A stretch of 64,000 nt of DNA, from NCBI GenBank assembly GCA_947389015.1, contig CANDVA010000011.1, forward strand, positions 42,634 to 106,633. Direction: 5' to 3'. Below, one piece after another: positions 7,311-16,517 of the stretch. Made by a program: the position numbers and the translations under genes. Within the stretch, counting starts at the first letter, position 1; every line of letters begins with the position of its first letter. Origin of the DNA: an uncultured Clostridia bacterium. Lineage in GTDB: Bacteria; Bacillota; Clostridia; Oscillospirales; Ruminococcaceae. The notes beneath the pieces were generated by a model. The model searched no databases and was not told the DNA's origin. It worked only from the letters and a program-made list of their open reading frames with translations.

Positions 7311-8186
7311 CTAATGCTTTTCAAGCTCCGCGCCCGAATAAAAGGTGCGGAGTATCTCCTCGGCGGTGCTGCCGTTTTTCGCCATGAAGTCGGCGGCGTT
7401 TATGCTCATACCCTTGTTTTCGCCCAATCCGAGGCAGGTGAAACGGAATTTGTCCTCGGTATACTCGACGGTCACGGCGACGCTGCGCAGTCCGAACGCC
7501 TGTTTAAGCGCCGCGCCCGTTATCCGTTCGCCGTTGAACTCAATGTACAGAAGCGTTCCCGTGTCGGCGCAGACAGCGTTTGCGAACCATTCCGAGCAGT
7601 CGGGCGATATCGTTCCGCTCTTGTGGAGAGTTCGCCGTACCTCCTCGGTCGTGAACGCGGTGCGGCTCTCGAAGCCCTCCGCGCCGATATCGCACGGCAG
7701 CGCGACCGACGGCGATACGGGAGGACAATCGTCCGTTCTGCCCGAGGATATCCCGCACATCTGTGCGTATATCGGCTCGCCGTCGAGGGTGAGCAGCAGT
7801 TTTTCGGCGGCTCGGACGGCGTTCGTAACGCGCTCGTCGTTATCGCCGTCGGTGAACGGGAAATCCGCGCCGACCGTGAAGTCCGCGCCCATATTCTCGA
7901 AGCCCTTTTTGACCGAGAGCGCATACATGGCGCGGGAGTGCTCCGCGGCGGCGATTGCCGTAAGCGCCTCGTCCGCGAGGATCTCACCGTTCGTAAGCCC
8001 CGTCACGCACCCCGCGAGAAACCGGGAGTAGCTCATCGTGAGTATCTCGCCGCGCTCGGGGAGGTATACGCTTACGCGGCTCGGCGCGGAGGCACGGCCG
8101 TTAGCGGTCACGCTCAGCAGTACGGCGACTATTGCCGTGAGGAGCAGCAGGGCTGCGCCCGAGACTATGGTCATCTTTTTTGGCAT
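7311..8186 (-). CDS. spoIID: Stage II sporulation protein D-like (SpoIID/LytB domain)
   Basis: SpoIID is a membrane-anchored lytic transglycosylase that strips peptidoglycan during forespore engulfment. Residues about 7-29 form a signal anchor (AALLLLTAIVAVLLSV). The domain signature ADEALTAIAAAEHSRAMYAL corresponds to the family EALKAQAVAART block, ISSGRTDD to the SxGGxT block, and GLGENKGMSINAADFMAKNG plus EEILRTFYSGAEL to the C-terminal GxGHGxGMSQ and EILxxYYP motifs. Some of these are eroded, for example GENKGMS for GHGVGMS. It supports a spore-forming lineage. AAAGGAG precedes the ATG, and the gene is convergent with the XRE gene. Confidence 0.85.
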   Translation of the reverse strand: MPKKMTIVSGAALLLLTAIVAVLLSVTANGRASAPSRVSVYLPERGEILTMSYSRFLAGCVTGLTNGEILADEALTAIAAAEHSRAMYALSVKKGFENMGADFTVGADFPFTDGDNDERVTNAVRAAEKLLLTLDGEPIYAQMCGISSGRTDDCPPVSPSVALPCDIGAEGFESRTAFTTEEVRRTLHKSGTISPDCSEWFANAVCADTGTLLYIEFNGERITGAALKQAFGLRSVAVTVEYTEDKFRFTCLGLGENKGMSINAADFMAKNGSTAEEILRTFYSGAELEKH

Positions 8187-8310
8187 TTGGGGTCTCCTTT
8201 CGAGGGGGCTTTTTTGTCGTGTCGGACAAGGGGTACAAGGGACGGCTTTGTTGTTTATTTCCCATGTGTGTATTTTGCAATATTTAAATCACAATAATTC
8301 AAAACAGCCC

Positions 8311-8339
8311 TTGACTTTATTTTGAAAGTGTAGTATAAT
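8311..8339 (+). promoter_or_regulatory. Promoter of citrate synthase
   Basis: TTGACT (8311-8316), 17 bases, TATAAT (8334-8339). The start of transcription near 8346 gives a leader of about 70 bases. Confidence 0.8.
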
Positions 8340-8414
8340 TATAGGGTAATGAATTGCCGCGCGGGATAAATTTCATTGAAAAGCACGCCCGACGGCTGTA
8401 ATGGAGTGATTGAA

Positions 8415-9779
8415 ATGGACAGAATGGAACAGCTTAAATCCACCGACAGATTAAAGCAGATGTGCGCGGATTTCGTGCAGAACAGCCTTATCGACAGCTC
8501 GCTGTACAATAAATTCGGAGTTAAGCGCGGTCTGCGAAATTCCGACGGCTCGGGCGTGGTCGCGGGGATAACGAACGTCTGCTGCGTTCACGGATACGTG
8601 CTAAGCGAGGGCGACAAGCAGCCCATAGACGGCGAGCTTATCTACCGCGGCTACAACGTCCGAGACCTTGTGGGCGGCGCGCTCGGCGACGACCGCTACG
8701 GCTACGAGGAGGTGGCGTATCTGCTGCTGTTCGGCGTGCTGCCGAACGAGCGGGAGCTTACGAGCTTTTCGCGCCTTATCGCCGAATACCGCGAGCTGCC
8801 GCGCTATTTCAGCGAGGACGTTATCATGCGCAATCCCTCGCCGAACATCATGAACAAGATGCAGCAGGCGGTGCTTACGCTGTACAGTTACGACAGCGAT
8901 CCCGAGGATAAGTCGGTCGAGAGCGAGATGATGAAGGCGATATCGGTCATCTCAAAGCTTCCCGCGATAATGGTGGCGAGCTATCAGACCATGCGGCGCT
9001 TTTATTACAACGATACCATGGTAATGCACCAGATAAACAAAGAGGAGAGCCTTGCCGAGAGCATTCTCTCGACCCTGCGCGACGACCGCGCGTACACTCC
9101 CGAGGAGGCGAAGCTCCTCGATGTGTGCCTTATGCTCCACGCGGAGCACGGCGGCGGCAATAACTCGACGTTCACCTGCCGCACGGTGTCGTCGTCGGGC
9201 ACGGACGCTTACTCGGCGTATTCGGCGGCGATAGGCTCGCTTAAGGGTCCGCGTCACGGCGGCGCGAACATAAAGGTAATGGAAATGCTCGAGCACGTCA
9301 AGGCGGGCGTCAAGGACTGGGATAACGACGGCGAGGTCCGCGAGTTCCTGCGCAAGCTCCTGCGCAGGGAGGCGGGCGATAAGTCGGGACTGATATACGG
9401 TATGGGTCACGCGGTGTACACGCTGTCCGACCCGCGCGCGGTCATACTCAAGTCGAACGCCATGAAGCTGGCGGAGGGTACGGAGTTCGAGGCGGAGTTC
9501 AGACTGCTCGACAGTATCGAAAGGCTCACCCCCGAGGTGTTCGCCGAGGAGCGCGGCGATATTAAAAATATATGTGCGAACGTGGATATGTATTCGGGGC
9601 TTGTATATAAAATGCTGAAGATACCCGTGGAGATGTACACGGCGCTGTTCGCGTGCGCGAGAATGGCGGGCTGGTGCGCTCACAGAATGGAAGAGATGAT
9701 AAACGGCAAGCGCATCATCAGACCCGCTTACAAGGCGATAAATCTCAATAAGGAGTACATACCGTTAAGCGATAGATGA
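8415..9779 (+). CDS. gltA: Citrate synthase
   Basis: Condenses oxaloacetate and acetyl-CoA to citrate. The catalytic residues are visible as H281 in GPRHGGAN, H332 in GMGHAVYT and D391 in NVDMYSG, plus LHAEHGGGNNSTF. Length is 454 residues. I chose ATG 8415 because GGAG lies 8 bases upstream; the upstream TTG at 8376 has no site. Together with the aconitase and isocitrate dehydrogenase of this window it makes the oxidative branch to 2-oxoglutarate. It has its own promoter and I see no convincing Rex box there. Confidence 0.95.
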   Translation: MDRMEQLKSTDRLKQMCADFVQNSLIDSSLYNKFGVKRGLRNSDGSGVVAGITNVCCVHGYVLSEGDKQPIDGELIYRGYNVRDLVGGALGDDRYGYEEVAYLLLFGVLPNERELTSFSRLIAEYRELPRYFSEDVIMRNPSPNIMNKMQQAVLTLYSYDSDPEDKSVESEMMKAISVISKLPAIMVASYQTMRRFYYNDTMVMHQINKEESLAESILSTLRDDRAYTPEEAKLLDVCLMLHAEHGGGNNSTFTCRTVSSSGTDAYSAYSAAIGSLKGPRHGGANIKVMEMLEHVKAGVKDWDNDGEVREFLRKLLRREAGDKSGLIYGMGHAVYTLSDPRAVILKSNAMKLAEGTEFEAEFRLLDSIERLTPEVFAEERGDIKNICANVDMYSGLVYKMLKIPVEMYTALFACARMAGWCAHRMEEMINGKRIIRPAYKAINLNKEYIPLSDR

Positions 9780-9783
9780 CCCC

Positions 9784-9812
9784 TTGACAAATCGTGTAAA
9801 TTGTATTATAAT
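9784..9812 (+). promoter_or_regulatory. Consensus promoter upstream of the 9998 membrane protein
   Basis: TTGACA (9784-9789), 17 bases, TATAAT (9807-9812), starting 4 bases after the citrate synthase stop. The predicted transcript begins near 9819 and almost at once enters the hairpin at 9828. Confidence 0.8.
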
Positions 9813-9827
9813 AAATAATAGCCGCGT

Positions 9828-9861
9828 GAACTTCGGCATCGCCGAAGTTCTCTGCGTTTTT
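9828..9861 (+). terminator. Perfect 10-bp hairpin, attenuator or terminator, right after a promoter
   Basis: GAACTTCGGC (9828-9837) and GCCGAAGTTC (9841-9850) pair perfectly around ATC, and six T follow at 9856-9861 after TCTGCG. Because it begins about 10 bases after the predicted start of the 9784 promoter, it could terminate citrate synthase readthrough, attenuate the 9998 gene, or end a very short RNA. Confidence 0.55.
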
Positions 9862-9997
9862 TGCTCTGAATTGCCTTAATGGCAATCTCTAATTTCGCGT
9901 TTCGTTCGAGACCGCAAAATGCCGCGTGCTGCCGCAACGCGTAACGGGCGGCTTTATTTTCAAACCTTTGCCTTAAAATAGGGAGACTGCTTATATT

Positions 9998-10906
9998 ATG
10001 AAAAAATCGCTTATAGCTATGATAGCGGGCTTTGTGTTGTGTACGGCGATAAGACTGTACACTATCGTCGCCTGCACGGATATGACCACGGGATTTTATT
10101 ACCACGACAGCGCGCTGCTGTGCAATATACTGTATTTCGGAGCGGTGGCGCTGACGTTCGTCGGAACCATCGTGACGGCGCTGCTCGACGAAAAGGGCGG
10201 GCTGGACAGCGTTACGGAGAAGGACGTGACGGACGCGCGAGCGGCGGTAGTCGGGTTCGGACTGCTCGTGCTGGCGCTGTTCGCGGGGTACGACGGTATG
10301 GCGGAGGCAAAGGCGGTCACGCCGCTGTCAATGCTGATAATATCGGATTACGCTTTCGCGGCGGGCGCGGCTATACTCGCGTTTATTATACTGTACCAAA
10401 AGGAATTCAAGCCGTTTATGGGGTTCATTATGGCTTTGGGCGGCGGCTACTACACGGCGCGCGGAATTTGCTGCTTTAAGGAGCGCATGGTCATAGCGTC
10501 GGTGCCCGAATACGTTATCTCGGCTCTGAGCACGGTGGGCGCGGCGGTAACGTTCCTTATGCTCGCGAGGTTCTTCTCGGGGAACTCGGGAAAGTTCACG
10601 AAAAAGGCTATGTTCGGCTGGGGCGCGGCGACGGCGGTCATGACGCTGTCGTCTGCGGCGGCGACCGCGCTGGCGGATATTGCCGCGCCCGAGGAGATAT
10701 CGCGGCGCATAACGCTCTCGGAGCGCGAGGCGGAGCTGTTCTTTCAGACCGTAGGCGGCGACGGCGGGTATATGATGGTCTATACGCCGCTTTACGATAT
10801 CGTCACGGGATTGTTTATCGCGGCGGTGCTGATAACGGTGCTGTACACGAAGCATACGGAGACCGCGGAAAGCGCCGAGGTCACGAACGACGGCGCGGAG
10901 GAATGA
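9998..10906 (+). CDS. Polytopic membrane protein of unknown function (302 aa)
   Basis: About seven hydrophobic segments are visible, beginning with SLIAMIAGFVLCTAIRLY at the N-terminus and ending with LYDIVTGLFIAAVLITVLY, followed by an acidic cytoplasmic tail. A loop of charged residues (LDEKGGLDSVTEKDVTDAR) separates segments two and three. I see no transporter, kinase or enzyme motif. It has its own strong promoter and a 180-base leader containing a hairpin, and a terminator follows, so it is a single-gene unit. Confidence 0.75.
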   Translation: MKKSLIAMIAGFVLCTAIRLYTIVACTDMTTGFYYHDSALLCNILYFGAVALTFVGTIVTALLDEKGGLDSVTEKDVTDARAAVVGFGLLVLALFAGYDGMAEAKAVTPLSMLIISDYAFAAGAAILAFIILYQKEFKPFMGFIMALGGGYYTARGICCFKERMVIASVPEYVISALSTVGAAVTFLMLARFFSGNSGKFTKKAMFGWGAATAVMTLSSAAATALADIAAPEEISRRITLSEREAELFFQTVGGDGGYMMVYTPLYDIVTGLFIAAVLITVLYTKHTETAESAEVTNDGAEE

Positions 10907-10912
10907 TTTTTC

Positions 10913-10938
10913 AAAGGGGGCGTTCGCTCCCTTTTTTT
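10913..10938 (+). terminator. Rho-independent terminator after 9998 gene
   Basis: AAAGGGGG (10913-10920) pairs with CTCCCTTT (10927-10934) around CGTTCG, and the T run continues to 10938. Confidence 0.85.
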
Positions 10939-10989
10939 GTTTTTTCATAAAAAATCAAAAAAAGGTCTTTTATTATCGGAAAAAATATG

Positions 10990-10998
10990 TTATAATAT
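10990..10998 (+). promoter_or_regulatory. Possible extended -10 promoter for the lipoprotein-TCS operon
   Basis: TGTTATAAT around 10990-10998 fits the extended -10 form TGnTATAAT. I see no good -35 at the right distance. It lies about 70 bases before the GTG at 11068. Confidence 0.4.
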
Positions 10999-11067
10999 GT
11001 AATGTATATATTAAAAACCCCAACCTGTTGTGTTTTTTAGAATAAATGAACTAAAACGGAGGATAAT

Positions 11068-12405
11068 GTGAAATTCAGAATGATCGCGCTGCTGCTTGCG
11101 TGCCTGACGATGTGCGGGTGCTCGGCGGCGGCTTCGGTGGAAAACCTGCTTATTCCGCCAAAGCTCCTCGCGGAGCAGGACGAGATTTATAAGGAGCTTA
11201 TAAGCAGCGTGGGACAGGGCGTAAAGCTCAAGTATCCGAGGAGCGGCGACTACCGTTCCGCGTTCGTTATGTACAATATCGACGACGAGCCAGGGGACGA
11301 GGCTATGGTGTTCTACGAGAGCAAAAACAATCAGTCGGGCGAAAGCTCGCTGAGACTGAAGTTCCTCGACAAGAACGACGGAAAATGGGAGGCTGTGTAC
11401 GATATGTCCTGCGCGGGCAGCGAGATAGACAGTATCAGCTTCGCAAGGCTCGGGACCTCCGAGGTCATAGATATTATTATCTGCTATACGCTCCTCAACC
11501 AGACCGAGAAAACGTTTTCGGTGCTGAAATACGCTGACAAAAAGCCCGTCGAAGCGGTCTCGGGACCGTACTCCTGCCTTGAGGTGACAGACCTGAACAG
11601 CGACGGCGCGGACGAGCTGGTCACCGTCAGCGTAAGCAAGGTCACAATGCTGTCCTCGGCGGCTATGTACACCGACGGCGAAAACGGCTTTGAAAGGTTA
11701 TCCGAAACGCCGCTGTACGGCGGTATCTCGGATTATCTGCGCGTCACCAAGGGTCAGCTCAGCGAGACCATACCCGCGCTGTTCCTCGATTACTCGACGG
11801 GAAATCAGCAGGCGGGGACCAACGTGCTGTACTGCTACGGCAACAGGCTCGTATGTCCCGACAGCGTGGGTCAGAATCCGTCGGCGGGCATAATCTCGCG
11901 GCAGGTAAACGACTATATGGCGCAGATATATTGCTATGATATCGACAACGACGGCTTTGTCGAGATACCCTCCACCACTCCGCTGCCCGGCTACGAAACG
12001 CTCACCAGACCCGAACAGCTCTGCGCGGTGCAGTGGTACACGGTGCAGGACGATAATTTCATACAGGAGCATTACAGCTACTTTTCGGGGAAATATCGGT
12101 TCGCTTTGCTGTTTCCCAATCGGTGGTGGGGCGTTGTGACCGCCGTCGCGGACTTCACCACCAACGAGATCGTCTTTATTTCGTATAACGCGGAGACGGG
12201 TCTCGCCGTCACCGAGGAGACGGAGCTTATGCGTATACGCTCTGTATCCAAGGACGACCCCGAGGCGCTCGAGGAGTCGAAGTCGCTCAAGCTCCTCGGC
12301 GAAAGCGACGACGCGGTGTTCTACTGTATCGAGACCACGGGCTACAAGACGGGCAAGCTCGCACTTACGGAGAGCGAGCTTAAGGCAAGTTTTATTATAC
12401 TTTAA
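11068..12405 (+). CDS. Lipoprotein with VCBS/FG-GAP-like calcium-binding repeats (445 aa)
   Basis: A signal peptide (MKFRMIALLLACLTMCGC) ends in a lipobox-like LTMCGC, so the mature protein is probably tethered to the outer face of the membrane. Two Asp-rich loops, DLNSDGADEL near residue 175 and DIDNDGFVEIP near residue 295, match the Ca2+-binding loops of VCBS/FG-GAP propellers. The GTG start follows GGAGGA. It lies directly upstream of a two-component system, so it may be the extracytoplasmic sensor partner of the kinase, which is an inference from position. Confidence 0.8.
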   Translation: MKFRMIALLLACLTMCGCSAAASVENLLIPPKLLAEQDEIYKELISSVGQGVKLKYPRSGDYRSAFVMYNIDDEPGDEAMVFYESKNNQSGESSLRLKFLDKNDGKWEAVYDMSCAGSEIDSISFARLGTSEVIDIIICYTLLNQTEKTFSVLKYADKKPVEAVSGPYSCLEVTDLNSDGADELVTVSVSKVTMLSSAAMYTDGENGFERLSETPLYGGISDYLRVTKGQLSETIPALFLDYSTGNQQAGTNVLYCYGNRLVCPDSVGQNPSAGIISRQVNDYMAQIYCYDIDNDGFVEIPSTTPLPGYETLTRPEQLCAVQWYTVQDDNFIQEHYSYFSGKYRFALLFPNRWWGVVTAVADFTTNEIVFISYNAETGLAVTEETELMRIRSVSKDDPEALEESKSLKLLGESDDAVFYCIETTGYKTGKLALTESELKASFIIL

Positions 12406-12429
12406 CTTTTAGGGGGCTGTTTATCGGTT

Positions 12430-13125
12430 ATGAAACGCATTTTGGTTGTGGAGGACGAAAACGATATCCGCGATTTCGTAGTGATAAATCTCCGCAGAGC
12501 GGGCTACGACGTTACCGACGTGGCAAGCGGAGAGGACGCCGTGGGAGAATATCAGAGGCAGGGCGGCAATTTCGACGTGGCGCTGCTTGATATAATGATG
12601 CCGGGAATGGACGGCTTCGCGCTGTGTCGCTGGATACGCGAGCAGAGCGGCGATATCGGGATAATAATGCTCTCGGCGAAGAGCCAGGAGATGGATAAGG
12701 TCAACTGCCTGATGATCGGCGCGGACGATTATGTCACAAAGCCGTTCTCGCCGTCGGAGCTGGTGGCGAGAGTGGACGCGATATACCGCAGGGTCAGCGT
12801 GAACCGCTCGCGCCGCGAGGAGCCTAAGGTGATAACCTCGGGACCGTATACGCTCGATTATCAGAGCAGGATACTGTACAGTCACGGCAAGCCCGTCGAC
12901 TTAACGCAGATAGAGTACCAGATACTGGAATATCTTATGAAAAACCGGAACTCCCCCGTCGACAGGATATCCATACTCAAGCACATATGGGGAGATTCCT
13001 ACGTCGGCGAGGATAAGGTCATAGATGTGAACATAAGGCGATTGAGAATGAAGATCGAGGAGGATCCCTCCACTCCGAAATATATTCAGACGGTATGGGG
13101 CTTCGGCTATAAGTGGAACGGTTAA
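12430..13125 (+). CDS. Two-component response regulator, OmpR/PhoB family
   Basis: The receiver domain (residues 1-120) has the acidic pair near E8-D9, phosphoacceptor D54 in LLDIMMPGMDG and the switch lysine in TKPFSPSEL. The C-terminal winged helix (about 135-231) contains LTQIEYQILEYLMKN and VDVNIRRLRMKIEEDP, ending YIQTVWGFGYKWNG. It is 25 bases after the lipoprotein gene and just before its cognate kinase. The signal and regulon are unknown. Confidence 0.93.
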   Translation: MKRILVVEDENDIRDFVVINLRRAGYDVTDVASGEDAVGEYQRQGGNFDVALLDIMMPGMDGFALCRWIREQSGDIGIIMLSAKSQEMDKVNCLMIGADDYVTKPFSPSELVARVDAIYRRVSVNRSRREEPKVITSGPYTLDYQSRILYSHGKPVDLTQIEYQILEYLMKNRNSPVDRISILKHIWGDSYVGEDKVIDVNIRRLRMKIEEDPSTPKYIQTVWGFGYKWNG

Positions 13126-13127
13126 AT

Positions 13128-14567
13128 ATGGAAAAGGGACTGAAAGCGGCAAGGCGGCGCTTCGGCAAGCGCTCTATCGCGACGCGGTGGATGATGAATA
13201 CGCTGTCGGTGGTCGCGATATTGCTTATCGTCGCGAATTTGTGTATTTATTACTTTACCAAGCAGTACTATTACGGCTCGGCGGAGAGCTATGTCATCTC
13301 GGAGGCGAACGCCTCGCAGATGATCCTCGCGAGATTGTACGAGGACTTGTCGGTCAACTTCTCGTCGGAGGTAAGGCATATCATCGAGAACTTCGACAAG
13401 AAGGATCAGATGGAGATGATGTCGATAAACCGCGCGGGAGAGGTTACGCTGTCGTCGAGCGGGTTTTCGCCCGACAAGACCTACTTTATGCCCGACTACG
13501 AGGCGGCTGCCGCGAGCGAGGAGGGCTTAGGCGTATATCAGGGCAGAGACGGCGGCGAGAATATCCTTGCGGTCACGATAATTATGACCACCACAAGCTC
13601 GAGCGTCAGCGCGCTCAGGTTCGTTACGTCGCTTACTTTGGTGGACGATCAGATATCGGGGATAATGCTCGCGGCTCTGCTTATAAGCGCGTTTATCCTG
13701 CTTGTCGTCGTTATGACGGGCGCGTATTTCGTAAAGTCCATATGCGTGCCGCTCGTGCAGATAAGCTCAACGGCTAAAAAGCTCGCGAAGGGCGATTTCT
13801 CGGAGCGCATACCGATAACCTCCAACGACGAGATTGGTCAGCTCTCGCAGGCGTTCAACGAAATGGCGAACGGTCTGGAGAACTCCGAGCAGATAAAGAA
13901 CGACTTCATAAGCTCCGTATCGCACGAGCTGAGAACGCCGCTCACCGCGATAAAGGGGTGGAGCGAAACGCTGAACCTCGGCTACGATCCCGAGACGTTC
14001 GCGAAGGGTATGAAGGTCATAACCGGCGAGACGAAGCGCTTGGAGCGAATGGTGGAGGAGCTGCTCGATTTCTCGCGTATACAAAGCGGTCACTTTACGC
14101 TCCAGATGTCGACCATAGACGTTATCGCGGAGCTTGAGGACGCTATTCTGATCTACATCGACAAGGCGAAAAAGGAGAGCGTGGTGCTCTCGTATAACGA
14201 GCCCGAGTTCCTGTGCGCGGTCTACGGCGACAAGAACAGGCTCCGTCAGGTGTTCATCAACATAATCGACAACGCGCTGAAATACACCGAGGCGGGCGGC
14301 TCTATCGACATACTTGCCGAGAAGAACGACGACGCGGTCACGATAACGATTGCGGACAGCGGCGCGGGTATCGCGCCCGAGGATCTTCCAAAGGTCAAGC
14401 AGAAGTTCTACAAGGCGAACAGCACAAAGCACGGCTCGGGAATAGGGCTTGCGGTCGCGGACGAGATAATCTCCCTGCACGGCGGTCTGCTGGAGGTGGA
14501 GAGCGAGCTGGGGTACGGCACTACGGTAACGATAACGCTGCCGCTGGTTAAGAACCTGTCCGCGTAG
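13128..14567 (+). CDS. Sensor histidine kinase
   Basis: Two membrane segments (about residues 21-43 and 180-205) flank an extracytoplasmic sensor of about 135 residues. A HAMP linker follows, then HisKA with phosphoacceptor H266 in SVSHELRTPLTAIKGW, and a HATPase_c domain with N box NIIDNALKYTEAGG, G1 DSGAGI and G2 SGIGLAVADEI. The ATG at 13128 is 2 bases after the regulator stop; a GTG at 13113 would overlap it. The kinase should phosphorylate the preceding regulator. Confidence 0.93.
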   Translation: MEKGLKAARRRFGKRSIATRWMMNTLSVVAILLIVANLCIYYFTKQYYYGSAESYVISEANASQMILARLYEDLSVNFSSEVRHIIENFDKKDQMEMMSINRAGEVTLSSSGFSPDKTYFMPDYEAAAASEEGLGVYQGRDGGENILAVTIIMTTTSSSVSALRFVTSLTLVDDQISGIMLAALLISAFILLVVVMTGAYFVKSICVPLVQISSTAKKLAKGDFSERIPITSNDEIGQLSQAFNEMANGLENSEQIKNDFISSVSHELRTPLTAIKGWSETLNLGYDPETFAKGMKVITGETKRLERMVEELLDFSRIQSGHFTLQMSTIDVIAELEDAILIYIDKAKKESVVLSYNEPEFLCAVYGDKNRLRQVFINIIDNALKYTEAGGSIDILAEKNDDAVTITIADSGAGIAPEDLPKVKQKFYKANSTKHGSGIGLAVADEIISLHGGLLEVESELGYGTTVTITLPLVKNLSA

Positions 14568-14628
14568 CCGTTCAACGCTTGTATTGCGGGATATGCGGAC
14601 AGGTTCAAAGAAAAAGAAAGGTCGGAAG

Positions 14629-15633
14629 ATGAGTAAAAAAAATGCCGATAAGGCTATAAATACGGACAAAAAGACTACGGTCGGCGGTCAGGCGCTGATC
14701 GAGGGGATAATGATGAAGGGCGTTTCCGTCGGCGCTATGGCGGTGCGGAAAAAGGACGGCTCCGTCCACGTCGAGGAATGGGAGCTGCCCGAGAAGAAGT
14801 GGTACAACAAAGCTCCGTTCTTGCGCGGGTGCTTCAACTTCGTCGAGATGATGCGTGAGGGTATGAAGTGTATGAACAAGTCCATGGAGATAAGCGGAAT
14901 GCTCGAGGACGACGAAAACGAGCCGAAAAGCAAGGTCGACGTGTGGATAGAAAAGCACCTCGGCGAAAAGGCGTATTCCGTGATAGGCGGGCTGCTCACC
15001 GTGCTCATGGTCGCGGCTATGCTGTTCGTGTTCCTGTTCGTGCCGAGCTGGCTGTTCGCCATGATAGAAAAGGCGGCGGGCGAAGCGGACGTTACCATGT
15101 GGAAAGCGCCGTTCGAGGGCGTTCTGAGGCTCGTGCTGTTCGTCGTCTATATGGCGTTGATAGCGCAGATGAAGGACATCAAGCGCACCTACGAATACCA
15201 CGGCGCGGAGCACAAGACCATTGCCTGCTACGAGGCGGGAAAGCCGCTTACCGTCGAGAATATCCGCCCCATGGTGAGATTTCACCCGAGGTGCGGCACG
15301 AGCTTTATCATAATCACGCTGCTCGTGAGCATTCTCGTTTTTATGATAGTGCCGATAAATCCCGCGGAATGGTGGGGTATCGAGAACACCATGCTAGCGG
15401 CGCTGCTGCGCGTACTGATAAAGCTGCCGTTCGTGCCCGTGGTGGTGGGCATTTCCTACGAGCTTATCAAGCTCGCGGGGCGGTATACAAACCCGTTTAC
15501 GAGGATAATAAGCGCGCCGGGGCTATGGATGCAGCGGCTCACAACGCGCGAGCCCGACGACAGTCAGATAGAGATCGCCATTGCCGCGGTCACGCCCTGC
15601 CTGCCTAAGGACGGAGAGGACGATAATTGGTAA
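14629..15633 (+). CDS. DUF1385 (YqhQ-like) membrane protein
   Basis: The conserved DUF1385 start GGQALIEGIMMKG and the central block KRTYEYHGAEHKTIACYEAG followed by FHPRCGTSF are present. Four to five membrane segments surround them. The family is widespread in Firmicutes, often beside prmC and prfA, and its function is not established. I prefer ATG 14629 with GAAAGG upstream; an in-frame TTG at 14584 would add a 15-residue basic leader. Its stop overlaps the prmC start region. Confidence 0.9.
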   Translation: MSKKNADKAINTDKKTTVGGQALIEGIMMKGVSVGAMAVRKKDGSVHVEEWELPEKKWYNKAPFLRGCFNFVEMMREGMKCMNKSMEISGMLEDDENEPKSKVDVWIEKHLGEKAYSVIGGLLTVLMVAAMLFVFLFVPSWLFAMIEKAAGEADVTMWKAPFEGVLRLVLFVVYMALIAQMKDIKRTYEYHGAEHKTIACYEAGKPLTVENIRPMVRFHPRCGTSFIIITLLVSILVFMIVPINPAEWWGIENTMLAALLRVLIKLPFVPVVVGISYELIKLAGRYTNPFTRIISAPGLWMQRLTTREPDDSQIEIAIAAVTPCLPKDGEDDNW

Positions 15634-16475
15634 TGACGATACGTGAATTACAGCGCGAGATGATGTACAAGCTCGCCGATATAGGCGTTGAGAACACGCG
15701 CTTTGAAACAGAACAGCTCCTCGAAAGGGCGGGACTTTCGAGGCTGAGACTGCTCACCGAACCGAGCGGGAACGTTCCCGAAAAGGTGGAAAGAGCGGCT
15801 CTGGAAATGCTCGGGCGCAGGGTCTCGGGATATCCGTTACAGTATATTCTCGGCGAATGGGAGTTTTTCGGGCTGCCGTTCAAGGTCGGGGAGGGCGTTC
15901 TGATACCGCGTCAGGATACCGAGACGCTTGTGGAGCGCGCCCGCGATATTCTCCTCGGGAGAGCGCCCGAGGAGCGCTGCACCGCCGACCTGTGCGCGGG
16001 CAGCGGCTGTATCGGCATTGCGCTCGCGAAGCTGTGCGGGGCTAAGGTAAGGTGTATAGAGCTGTCGGAGGCGGCGTTCGGGTATCTCGAACAAAATATC
16101 GCGCTCAACGGAGTGGGAGACCGCGTTACCGCCGTTCTCGCGGACGTTCTGGACGAATCGTCCGCGGTCGGGGAATTCGACCTGATAGTTGCCAATCCGC
16201 CTTATCTCGACGATACGGATATGAAGAATTTGCAGCCCGAGGTTGCTCACGAGCCGAAAATGGCGCTGTACGGCGGCGCGGACGGTCTCGGCTTTTTCCG
16301 CGGGATGATAGCCGTATGGGCTAAGCGGCTCAAGCGCGGCGGAGCGTTCGCGGTCGAGATAGGTATGGGGCAGGAGCGCGGCGTTATCGAGATATTTGCC
16401 GAAAACGGCATAAGAGCCGACTGTATAACGGATATGCGCGGAATTTTCCGCGTGGTATACGGCGTTAAATTTTAG
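15627..16475 (+). CDS. prmC: Peptide chain release factor N5-glutamine methyltransferase
   Basis: PrmC methylates the GGQ glutamine of RF1/RF2 with S-adenosylmethionine. The SAM-binding motif appears as DLCAGSGCIGIALAKL and the catalytic motif as VANPPYL. The N-terminal helical domain binds release factor. Two starts are possible: TTG 15627, 7 bases after GAGAGG, or ATG 15633, which overlaps the upstream stop as TAATG but lies 13 bases from the site. Length 282 is typical. The release factor gene is not in this window. Confidence 0.93.
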   Translation: MVMTIRELQREMMYKLADIGVENTRFETEQLLERAGLSRLRLLTEPSGNVPEKVERAALEMLGRRVSGYPLQYILGEWEFFGLPFKVGEGVLIPRQDTETLVERARDILLGRAPEERCTADLCAGSGCIGIALAKLCGAKVRCIELSEAAFGYLEQNIALNGVGDRVTAVLADVLDESSAVGEFDLIVANPPYLDDTDMKNLQPEVAHEPKMALYGGADGLGFFRGMIAVWAKRLKRGGAFAVEIGMGQERGVIEIFAENGIRADCITDMRGIFRVVYGVKF

Positions 16476-16517
16476 AACACGTTCTTAACGGTTACATAGA
16501 TTTGGAGGTTTTTTACA

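Noticed and set aside
8290..8312. TTGCAA...TCACAA as a Rex box near citrate synthase
   Set aside because: Only one half-site (TCACAA) is good and the spacing is two bases too long for the 18-base Rex consensus.
16470..16490. AGAACACGTTCT near recA as a LexA/SOS box
   Set aside because: The half-sites GAAC and GTTC are separated by 2 bases, whereas the Gram-positive LexA box needs 4. It overlaps the prmC stop and I see no promoter there.
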